Below the pieces are notes generated by a model. That model made no database searches. It was not told where the DNA came from and was given only the letters and a program-made list of their open reading frames with translations. Below are positions 49,601 to 61,600 of a DNA stretch of 64,000 bases, piece by piece. Both the position numbers and the translations under genes were made by a program. Origin of the DNA: Pagrus major. Taxonomy: Eukaryota > Chordata > Actinopteri > Spariformes > Sparidae. The stretch lies in the NCBI RefSeq assembly GCF_040436345.1, contig NC_133236.1:11172165-11236164 (forward strand), given 5' to 3'. Positions within the stretch are counted from its first letter, which is position 1. Each line of letters begins with the position of its first letter.

Positions 49601-52600
49601 GATGAGTTAGTGAGGCAATTAAGCTCGTCTTAGTTCGGTAAAACTTATTTTCTAAGTCAGAATGTGTATGGTTGAAATTGATCCTTTCTTGACTTTTTAT
49701 GAGTTTATTTTGTTGATCTATTAGACTTAGTCGTGAACTTGCTACTTTTACATCACCCAGCTTAAACTACGGGGGCTATCGGACTCTCACCTCCCTATAC
49801 CTCTTTGTGGTACAAAGTGGTATAGGGAGACAGAACGGACTGGGACTAGCATGCTAACTTCAGTGGCCATCTCTGTAACACAGACATGATGCCACATACT
49901 GTAGGCATCTTTGACATACCATCAACACTGTTGTTTCTTCACACTCTATTGATAATGCTCATATTCTGGACACTTTTTACAAACTTTTTAAAACAAATGA
50001 TGAGGTTAACATATTGGACTGAGAGCTGTAACAGAAAATGACAGCACTTCTAAAATACTTCACATGTATTGATAAAAATAATAGTTTCAAGTTCAGAGTA
50101 GAAACAAGAAAGAAAGACTTTGTCACAAACATCAAAAATAGAACAATATCATGGAAATAGAACTAAATAGATATCGGGTGTCAAGAGACGCCGATGATGT
50201 GATAATTGATCAGACAGCTCTGTCAGATCAAACACGTTACTGTGCGTGTCTCCAGGGAGACAGACGACAATGTACGAGCAGAGACACACAACCCCGTACT
50301 TCATCAGCCTCTTTCTCCCCGTCTGTTAAGTAATTGGAGTTATAAAAACATTATTTAACACAGCGTGACGACCGTCTGCAGCTGAGCTCTTCCACTCTGA
50401 TGACTCAACACAGGAAGTTTCAGTTTATGTGCCATTAAGGCTCCGGCATTGTAAGCAAGGGATTAATGTAAACACAAAATCTCCATGTCTCCGTCTCTGA
50501 GTTCTATTGTATGTGCAGTGTTTCAACATTAAGAAGTCATTCAACAAATAGGAAGTGCTGGGGTTTTTTCCCCTATATTTTAACTTCATAACCCCAAATG
50601 AAATTCATACGCTGGGTTACAGTTTGTGCCCTGCTGGATTATTTTAAAGCACAAAGGGGGATAAAAGCAGATGGAAAAAGGACAGAGAGGATAAAGTCAC
50701 TGTCATATTGGTTCTGCCGAATACTGACCTATCCTTTCTGTCCTTACTGCAATGTTCCCAAATCAAATCCCTCTCTCTGGCCCAATCCCAATACAGCCCT
50801 TGTCACATACTGCTCACGCCAAGGTGTAGGGTGTCCTAAATGCTGTTGGGATAGAGGGGTTAGAATGAAGTGTTGGACCACATGGCTCCTCAAAACAGAG
50901 GTTTGTTAGAGGCACACTTGTAATTTTCCATCTGATTTTATTACATGTAAAGTGTTGAGTCGATGTGAATAAGTTAAATAAAGTAGTCTGATTAAATTAA
51001 ATTATTGAGGACTTTTACATCAACCTTATGGGTTTATTCAATTATAAAGTTAAGGCGAACTTCAAGATATACATAATGTGTCTTTCAAGTGCTTATTATT
51101 CAAGTATTATACATAAAAGTTATGCATTTCAAATAGGTTATTCTGTCTCCTGTAATGAATCTCAAATCTAGTTTTACATTAAACTTATGTAATAGAATTA
51201 GATGGAACATTTACTTAAAGTTCATGTTTGAGGCATAGTGACTGCACCGATATTACAGGAGTGGTACAAAGTGCGGCAACTTTACTACTAAACTTCAGGC
51301 ATCATATATCATCAAATGGCAGGAATGCAACATTGAAATATGTCTGAAACTGTGGGACTGTCATGAACAAATCAGCTTTCACAATGTGACATTAACTAGT
51401 TAACTACTGTAGTTAGCGACATCCGCAACCTAGACTAGCAGGTTGGGAGCATGGGTTGCTAATGTTAGCCTATTAAACACAGCTAGTGGCAAGGTAATAA
51501 AGCAGTGTTCTTCTGTATTATATGACTTGACACATAAATGGCAAAAGGCATTCTGACAATGACAGGATAGCCACAGTAATGTAAGAGGAATCATCGCAGC
51601 GGAAATGTCTGGTTGCTTGTTCTTACATTAACGTTATGGATGACTACCCATGAGGGTCTTGAAGGGTTGTCAACATTTCACTGGGGGAGATTTTACTGTG
51701 TTCTGAGGGGCAAGGGGGTACTTGAAAACAGGAGGTTCTTGAGTGAAAACGAGCCGTTTTGACTTTCTTAAACTATATTTTATGAGTTTAACCTTTTTAC
51801 CATACAATGAATTGACTTGCTGGGTTGGAGCTTGTGCCGATAAATCTGGTGGATTATTTTAAAGCATAAAGTGAGATAATAGCAGATGGTAAAAGGACAG
51901 AGAGGATAAAGTCTCTGTCAAATCTGGCCAGTCGAATAGTGACCTATCCTGTCTAACCTTACTGTTCAATATCTCCATCGGATAAATGGCAAATGGAGTT
52001 TTTGAGTGGTAGGGGTAAAACTTGGGAATGGGATTGAGCATCTGTCTGCCCTCACATTTTATGTCTGATTCTCTGCTGTACACTATAAAATCAAGTGAAA
52101 AACAAGGAGAAATACTGATATTTATTCAGGAGTATTTCACCAAAACTAGCAGAGTTTGAGCTGAAACTTCTAAATTGGTTGATCTGTGATGTGTGTGATA
52201 GGATTTGAGATGCATCTGCAGTGGAGAAAAAAGTTTTACAGACACCAGAGCTAGAAATTAAAACTAATTTGGTTGAAAAAAAATCAACAGTCAGCTTATT
52301 GCATCTTTTCTTGAGTTATTTCAGATCAGTTACAGAATTTACATTATATTTATCACAGATTTCCTTTCCCATATTTGCAGTTCTCCATACACAGGATAAT
52401 GTTTTAACTAAATGAACAACTAAAATCTTCTTGCACGTGTGTCTGGGATAGAATCTGACTGAACGAAGGCCTGTGACTGAACGCGAATCTTCTTTGGAGA
52501 AGCTTGTGTGCTGCAGGAGCGACTGAAATTCAAACTCAGTTTTCTCTGTCTTTCCTGCAGCCTCGTGACTGACAGGCAGCTCAGACTGCAACACTGTACT

Positions 52601-55600
52601 ATTAGCCTTTATTGACTCCTTATCACCTTGGCAACTGCAGATGAGAGGGACTGACGGTGGCGTGTGTGGGGGCCATTAAAGACAGCCAGCTGGGCTTCTC
52701 TGCTAGAACATCTGTAGAGCAAGGTGAGGAGAGAAGAGCCTGTGGTGTTTAGGGTAATTAGTTACAAGAGATGGTAAGAGGGTAGCCTGCCGGGTGTTGT
52801 GTGTGTGTGTGTGTGTGTGTGTGTATGAGCCAGCAGCAGGTGTTAGATGAAGCTCTCTGGCTGCATCTCACACAGACGTTATCCACAACTAATTTCTGTT
52901 TGACCGCTGACACAGGTAGACATTTTAAATTTTTTTTTAAATCAATTTAATCCTTGATGTTTTTCTTTGATTCATATATTGTTTGTTTTGTCTTTAAAAT
53001 GCCAATAATTGGGCGCCGCGATAACTGGGTTGAGTATACACCCTATGTACAGAGGCTGTGTCCTCGCCGCAGTGGCCCAGGGTTCGAAGCTGATTTGTGG
53101 CCCTTTGCTGCATGTCATTACTCCTCTCTCTATCATCCCATGTCCTGTCACTTTTAATTAAGCTGTCCTGTCCAATAAGGTCCTGAAAAGGCCAACAAAT
53201 ATTTATAAAAAAGCCAAAAATAGTGGAAACTGCCTTCCTGCCTTACAATTTTCACAAGCTTTTTTGTCTAACAGTCCACTAGAGACTTCTGCCGACCGAG
53301 CGGGCTGACCAATGGGGATAGAGTAATTTAATCGTGCGGCTCTTCTAGACTTTCAAATGTTATTGGACCGAATGGCTCAAATTATTAGAGTGAAATGAGT
53401 CATTTTGCAGGGGTTGTGACGCTCAAAAAAATGTACCCACCGTTTTACAGACCCTTCTTTCACAATGTTAGCTAATGGGGAAAAGTCTTTTTGGGCTGCA
53501 GTGCATCATGTGATGATGTAGTTACATGGTTTGGCCACTACGAAAACTGGATTCAGAGCCTGGTGCTCTTCCTGCGGGCTTGGATCCAACCACATTGATT
53601 GTATATAAAGATGGACGACATTGCAGTTCCCCAGAAGTGAAGCCAAAACATCGTGATCGTCCCCTGGTGGCTGGTTACAGTATAAGTCATTTGCCTCTCC
53701 CCCTCCGTTTTAGAAGATGGGACATGGGCTAAACTAAAAACTCAAAGAACACGAGTAGTTTTATCACATTGATGTATTTTCTAGTTTGAATTTTTCTGAT
53801 AAGTTTGTTTTTAATCAGTTATTCGATACTATAAAAATGGGTGTGATGTCACATTAAGAGCATCCAACTGGCGAAACACACGTTGGCTTTTATTTTGAAG
53901 CAGTTAGAGGAAATCGAAATGTTTCACTACATGATTAGTTCAATAATTGATCAATAATGCATTTACAAAACAAGACGATTGGTTATTTTTAGCAGCTTTT
54001 GACATAAAATCAGATCACGTTAACAGTTTCACCAGTAGTAGTAGTGTTGTTGTATTCCTGGTAATATCAGTATCTGCTCAATGAGTGCCGCCCCAGACGG
54101 ACCTCGAGTATTAAGCCATAATCTTATGAATTACAAACAGCTTGCTAAATTTCTTATCAGTCAATTATAAGCATGTATTCAGTCTCTGTCTGTGTTTCTC
54201 ACGAGAAAAGCTTCCATGGAGACTGTGGATGAATGTGTTAATAGTGTGAAACTCCTGAAAGCCTTTTCAGAGGCGTCTGAGCATCGTGGATTTATTATTT
54301 CATTTATTCTAATCACACAATCTTCACTCTGGCTGCGAAAGAAAGAGAACATGCTGGTTTGTGTTTGAAAGGAGTCATACTTCACTAGAGACTCATTCAT
54401 CACAGTAGCTTTGTTTCCGTGTAGAGGTCAGGTGATCACTAAGGTGGTGATGATAGCACAGATGGTCACAATATAAAGCTCTGGGTATTATAATCAACTC
54501 TATAGACGTGTGTTTTTGTGTGGACAGCTCTAAAGTTTTGACCTACCTGTGTCCGGTTGTTCTCCAGTGTTTTCTCCAGCTCCACCTTGGCAGCTTGTAA
54601 CTCCTGTTGGTGGGTTTGTCTCAGGTGTTCGATGGCTGATGCGTGGATGTGGTTCAACTCTGATCGCAGAGAGGCTGAAAAGGACACAAGAGGTCATATT
54701 TCATTGGAACAGAACATACCATACGCGAGGAAACAAAAAGCATTTGCACATTTCAGATTCAGGGATTTTAAGGCTTGTTGAAAACCTCCAGCCATTAGTC
54801 TGCTCGTGAAAAAGTGCTCATTAGATGCACAGGCTTTTTTAATATAACATAAATAAATTAAGTCTTTTTTTATTTTGCACATAAAGCTGAGTGCTTCTGC
54901 TACCTTTACCAAAGTGGCCTTTAATCCTCACTCCAATGAACACCTTTCATTGCAAACAGTAATGGTTTGGAGGAACATTGAGAGGGAACACACTGCTGTT
55001 AGCTTTATATTTGTATATAAGACCAATTCAAAATGTCAGAATAAAGAAATACAGCATTGAAAGCTGAAACTAAATCTCACCTGAGCCCACATATGTATAA
55101 AAAGACACATTCATAGACGAGGAGGAGATGAAGGGAAGTGAGAGAGGGAGAGAAAAAAGGGTAATAAAAGGTTGTCAGGATGTGGGAAGTGAGAAATAGA
55201 TGGAAGCAGCTCTCCAGTGTCAGGACCATGACATGAAGGTTAATGGAAGACCATTTTTCACAGCAGAGTACTGGTGTGTTCCCACAAAAACAGGAGAGGG
55301 ACTGAGATTCTTCTGCACTTTCAAGTTGTGTTGATCTATCGTTATTTCTACTGATGTTCTCATTGTACTCAGACTGTTGTTCCAACGTCACATTAGATTA
55401 CACTGTATATAAAAACACAGACTGCACCTCTTTAGTCTTTTCTCAAATGGACTTAAGAAAGGAAGAAAGCAGTAACAGTGTAATCTATGATGGAGGGATG
55501 GTAGTTTATTTTGTCTCTGAAGCCCTGTAAACATCTCACAAAAGATTAACAGAGTTTTCACATATAATCACCTCTGAAACTATTTTTTAATAGTAATGCT

Positions 55601-58600
55601 ACAGCTACTTGTGGTGCTACAATGACTTGCTAGCAACCAATTTACATAGTCTATTATTAAAGTCTTAAAAGGCTTAATGAAAATAAATATTTTGAAACTA
55701 GCTAGTTGTTACTAAGCACCCAGAATTTAAGCATTATGCTAATTGACTTGTTATGTGACCATGACAGGGCATTTTTGATTATTCTGCCTCTTGTTGTAAA
55801 TGTTTTGTATTATTTGAACTAAACATGTCACGATTCTCCAAATCCATGATTCGATTTGACTTGATTTCATGGACATGATTCGATTACATTTTATTTATTA
55901 ATTTCTTTTTTCAGCACTGGTGGCTTCGCTATTATACTCTCATTTGGATTTGCGTCACATGCGACCACATTCTTTAAGCAGTAGCAGCAGATGTTTGTGA
56001 ACACACTGTCAGTTTCAACTTGTCCAACCATTGAACTAGTAACCACAATATCACCAGACTCCCTTTACAAATCGTACAGTTTTGAGAGTTGTTAAGTGAG
56101 GAGAAACTTTGTGAAACGGCTAGGACAAATTCTAAATCACTGGTACCTTCTTGTAAATTCTGCATTAAGTTCAGAACATACAGTTGCTGTGTCAGTTTGT
56201 GGCCGCATCGCTGGACCAGCCTGTCTGCTTCTGTGTCTAAAGTGCGTCTTACTTGCCAACATTTAGCAGCTGTTTGAACACTCTGTTTCAACTGATACTC
56301 CATTTACACTAAATTTTGATCAACAGATCACTGTTTTTTTTACCTTGACTTCTGTCGTTAACAAGTTCCACCTCTTCTTTGAAAAGAAAGGGGCATTTTA
56401 AAGCAAGGATTTGACTTTATCCTGGTGAACGTGCGAATATGTGTGAATGTGAAAGTCAGCACAGTGGGTGGGTGGTGATTTAGAATCAAAATTATGACGC
56501 CCCTAATTTGAACAGTATTAAACTGTACTTTCTTGAATTCCAACTACTTCTGGACAGAAAAATGAGTACTCCTACATCAAAGTGACAGGCTTATATCACT
56601 ATTTACTACATGAAAGGACATGAGAGGCATGAGAGGTTTTATGACTCCAATTGCCCCCGGTTTCCACAGTAAAATTAGTGCACACTGTGACCAAAACCCT
56701 CAAATCTGTGCAGCCCAGGATAATTTTGTTGAAAATAAAATGTGCCAAAGGGTCATGGGAGGGTGAGTCTTTATAAGTCATGTCCCCCCACACACAGACA
56801 CTCTAAGACCTTACCCAGCATGGCTTTGCCCTCGTCCTCCAGTTCAAAGCGCAGTGTCTGCAGCTCTTGTTCCGACTGCTGTTTGAGCGTCTCGATGCTC
56901 TGGCGGTGAGCCTCTCTGAGAGACTGCAGCTCTGCATGGTGATGATGGCGGAGACGCTCCTCCAAGTCCTGATGGGGAGATCAGAGGGGGAGGAAGAGGG
57001 ATGGTGGTGATGGTGGGATGCAGTGGGAACAGGGGAAGGCAGGAAAACAGAGTGGGAGGGCCACAGGGAAAGGGGGAATCCAGGAAAAGTAGGGTAGAGA
57101 AAAAGAGTGAGTAGAGAGAAGGGGAGGATAATTTGATGATGAAAAGTTTAAGATGTAGGAGGAGATGATGGAGTGGGAGAGAGGAGTAAGAGGGGAGGGA
57201 GATATAAAAATGAAAATGGAAAAGTGAGGCAGGGAGAGATAGGGAAGTACTTTAGTAACGTTTTAAATCCTCTATACTGTTTGAACGAGAAAATTGCCAA
57301 TCATCACCCACTGACTTAAACTGCACTGAAACATCAGCAGAAAAGAGAATAAAAATGTGACTATTTCTGCTGTACAGTCACACCTCCAGTGTCAAAATGC
57401 ATTGTAAAACACAGAGTGTCCCTCTTATCTGAAGTCTCATAAAAGTCATTCTTCAAAAGGTTTGCTGACAGTTTCAATAGTTTCCTGTGCACCAAATTAA
57501 TCAGAAATCACTCTTCTGTAGAGCTTTTAAAATTAAAAAGGTTACCTGTTCTGTCAAAATGCATTGTAATATTGACAATTCACTACATTTCTACTGTACC
57601 GCTTTTGAGAAAAATCGAGGGAAGGTCACCTCTTATGTCAAACTGCATTTAACACAGAGAATTCAATACATTCACAATCATATTTAAAAGATTGGCTGAA
57701 AATACAGATGGATTCCTGGTTAGAAAGGCCTTGAATGAAACTTAACTTTTCTGATTAAATTACATTTTTTTCCTCTATAATACTAGTTTTTAGTCAGGGA
57801 CCCAGGAAGTCAGTCACAGTTGGGGGTGCTGAGTCTATACAACGACGTCATTGTAAATGGTGCGTGATGTTTTTCTGTTAATTTATATTAAGTAGTTATT
57901 AACACCAATTTCCGACAATTTCTAGAACAGTTTGCACTACAGCAGGCGGCAAACTTGAACACCAAAACACTACAGCAAGGAGATGAAGAAGGAGAGAAAT
58001 TCCCAAGACTCCATAATAAAATCCCTCCATTTTGTGATCAGATCACCAGTGACACATGTTAATGTTATGGACACCTGCTCATCAGCTAAGCTCTCTGCCA
58101 ACTTCCAACCATTATCTACTAAACTTTTTTTTAATAGAGTTCAGACGGACTTGACTGAAGATAAAACCCCTACGTTTTCATGTTTCTATGTGTTCAGATT
58201 GTTATTAACAACTCTATTTGTGGAGGAAACAAGTCTACTATTTTTTATTTTAAGTCTAACTATTTTTTCAATGTTTTTTTAAACTGTATACATATTCTCT
58301 CAATTAGGTGATTAATTAATATGTGTTTGGTCTGTTTGATTCAGCAGTTGTTGGTTCATTAGAATTTAACAACATATTAGATTATTAGCAAAGAAAACTG
58401 ACACTGACAAGCACTTATATACACAGTATTAGCATCAGGTATTAGCACTGCTGACTGGAGGGCTGCCACAACACACACACACTCACACACATGCACACAC
58501 ACACACACACACTGAGTATAGACCAACTAACATTACGCTGCTGGCAGTTGGAATGTTTACTCTGGCAGTAAAAAGCTGTTGTTAATGTGCGAGGATCCAC

Positions 58601-61600
58601 ATATTGAGGGTTTGTGTTTGTAGCCGTGAGTCTAATGGAAATATGGTTTTAGGTTTTAGAAATTCACAACCGGTGCTGCTTTCAACTCGATCCGCCATTC
58701 AATAGACATTTGTTGTGTCTATTAAGATCATCAATCTGCCTTTTTGGCAGCGAATGTGAGAGCAACATTTCATTTGACCATCAAAAGCTTCTGTTTAAGC
58801 TGTTTTTTTTTTTTTTACAAGAAACATGGTGACAGTTTTTTGCAGTTGATCATAATAATAATGTCAGATTTTATGGATACTGATGGATGCAGCTGCTGGA
58901 GTGAATATCAAGTTACTGTACACTTATTTTTTAGTCAGTTTAGAGAATGTGCCTGATTATTTCCCTGTCACTTCCTCAAATACATATTTACTAATGTTGA
59001 ACCACCTTTAGTTACCTTCTCTTTCTAATACCACATCCAGATAAATTATTCATATACAATTCAATTGGATGTAGGCTAACAGGTTATAGGTGCTTGTTTA
59101 ATATTTAAACATATTTAATGTTTAATATTAAAGGAGAAAACACAATAGAGTTGAGATCCCATTTTCATTATTACATAAAGCCTTAACAACTCACCACAGT
59201 AGACAAGAAAACTACTGCTCTCACTGACTTCAAACCATTTTTCCTTTTCAGTAAATTATTAAGATGCCATTTTGGAAATTATAACTAGAGCCCATCAACA
59301 AGGAACATCTAAAATGATATTCATAGGAGGTTGACAGCAACATCTGTGGCATTTTAATTCAGCAATATATAATGCCTCTGGGAAATGATTCATAGAACGC
59401 AGAGAGCTCTGAATATTTAAATGAACCTCGCTCTGAGTCGGCGGACATCCGTCTCTGATTCTTAGCGTCTGACGGGGCACCATGCTGTTTTTATGGAAAC
59501 GCTTTAAAACCCCCGAATGCAAAACAACAGCGTTACAGTTCGTTAATGACAAGATCTTCGTGAGCAGTGGGATAATAGTGTTGTTCACGCTTTATTTAGT
59601 TGTGTATCTACTAAAAATAAAAACAGCAAGTATACAACAAGCCTCTCCTCTCTCATCTCAAGAAGCAGCTCTTATCCATTATCAGTCTGACAGTCACCAG
59701 CATCCTGTCATTTCTGCAGTCGTCCCCAGTGTTTCCTGCCACTCAGCACCACCTGATCTCCTCATTCACCTGAGCACTTGCTCCCAAACCCTTAAAATCA
59801 GCTACCAATACATACAAAAATCATCAATTGTGTATTCTGCTTTAACCTTGTCTTGCCTGCCTGTCTCTGAGTTGTACATTTCAGTTGTTGTCGTCAGTAT
59901 TACTGCTTTGTAACATTGGAATTGGAATTATGACACCAAGATATCATGACTAATATGATGGTTTTCTGAAAGGAAGGAAGAAAACTTTATTTATCCCCAA
60001 AGGGCAATTCAGTTTCTACAGTGGTTAACACCGTCATAAAAAACATTCATACGACATAAATCATACATACATACGCGTATACATGTTTAAAGACACATTA
60101 AAAACTAGAATGGCACTCAGTAGAGTGCATACCTCCGCCAAGGCCCAACAGTCCCTTTTAATCAATCAAGCCTAATCCAATATCAAACTTGATAGCCCTG
60201 TATGACTATGAATTTAACCATAATTTAAACTCACCAGATCTAGGATAAGCATTACATTGTATTCACTCACAGATACCAGCCACTTAAAAACACCTGATTT
60301 TTTTTCATTAAGATCCATGCATTATTCCCTGAGAAATTAACGAAAATGTTGAAAAACGCCCTATCTCACACTGTTAAAGAAAGTGAGAAAAAAATTCCTG
60401 GATCTGTCCTTTTATCCGGATATGAACCAAAAGGTAATGGGGTCTATTCTGGGCAGAGACCCATCCTCCATCAAGCCTCAGTTTTGTGGAAATCCATTTA
60501 GTTCTTTTGTAATGCTGCTGACAAACCAAAAGACCAGCCTACGCAAAAACAACCAACCAACTCACCAACCCACCAACCAACCCACCAGCCAACCCACCAA
60601 CCAACCCACCAGCCAACCGACCATCCAACCCACCAGCCAACTGACCGACCAACCCACAAACCCACCAACCAACCAACCAACCAACCAATAAACTCAGCAT
60701 CCAACCAATCCAACAACCCACCAACCCACAAACCCACCAACCAACCAACCAACCAACCAACCAACCAACCAACCAACCAACCAATAAACTCAGCATCCAA
60801 CCAATCCAACAACCAACCAACCAACCAACCAACCCACCAACCAACCAACCCACCAACCCAACAACCAACCAACCCACCAACCAACCCACCAACCAAACAA
60901 TCCAACAACCAACCAACCCACCAACCAACTCAGCAACCAACCAATCCAACAACCAACCAACCAACTAACCAACCAACCAACCAACCAACCAATCCAACAA
61001 TCAACCAACCCACCAACCAACTCACCAACCAACCAATCCAACAAACAACCAACTCACCAACCAACCAATCCAACAACCAACCAACCCACCATCCAGCCAG
61101 CCCAAGACTAACCAACCAACCAACCCAAAAACCAACCAACCAACCAAACAACCAACTCAACAGCCATCATATTAAATCACACTTGGCCGTTAGCTTGTAG
61201 TTCGTAGTAACCAGCAGAACAAAAAAAATCCACCCTTTAACGATATCCCATTCACATAATCCTTATCACTTAAAACATGTTACATAACAGAAGCTAAGGA
61301 CACTTTCACTGTGACTTTAAAGTTAGCATGAACTCTGAACTGTAAACGTTAGATGTCTTTACTTTTCAGTTCACTGAACCGGTAAAAACACAAGTAGATG
61401 CGTGTTGAAACTCCAGTGGGACGTTTTGTCACAGTGTGAAAAAGTGAGTTTTAAAAGCCTCTCTCTTATTTATTGGTATTGATCATTGGCCTTTTTGTGC
61501 CGTGGGTCAGTAAAAACCACACCTTTTATTTCTTTAATTAAAGGGAGAACATTAATTACTCCGAATGGCAGTGACTCGTATAATTACTAATTGACTGTAT

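Larger units (their letters stand above)
45103..54546 (-). other. fam184a 9.4-kb intron
   Basis: No exon seen. Contents recognised: a gacttgaaagtcaa repeat near 45430-45500, a LINE tail at 45850-45975, a hairpin at 49791-49829, a diverged internal duplication (50600-50790 and 51812-51990), a GT microsatellite, a tRNA-SINE and a dispersed repeat at 53311-53470. The 48150-48560 interval is repeat-free with several TAAT motifs and could be regulatory. Confidence 0.55.

Noticed and set aside
53009..53100. Possible functional tRNA gene
   Set aside because: A B-box-like GGTTCGA is present, but the A box and acceptor stem are degenerate and the sequence continues into a SINE body.
59482..59913. 143-codon plus-strand open frame
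   Set aside because: Composition is intron-like, with no motif and no supporting splice or promoter signal.
60383..61160. Several long overlapping open frames on both strands giving repetitive GWLVGWLVG or QPTNQPT peptides
   Set aside because: They arise from the CCAA array, which lacks stop codons in many frames; no family similarity and no splice context.
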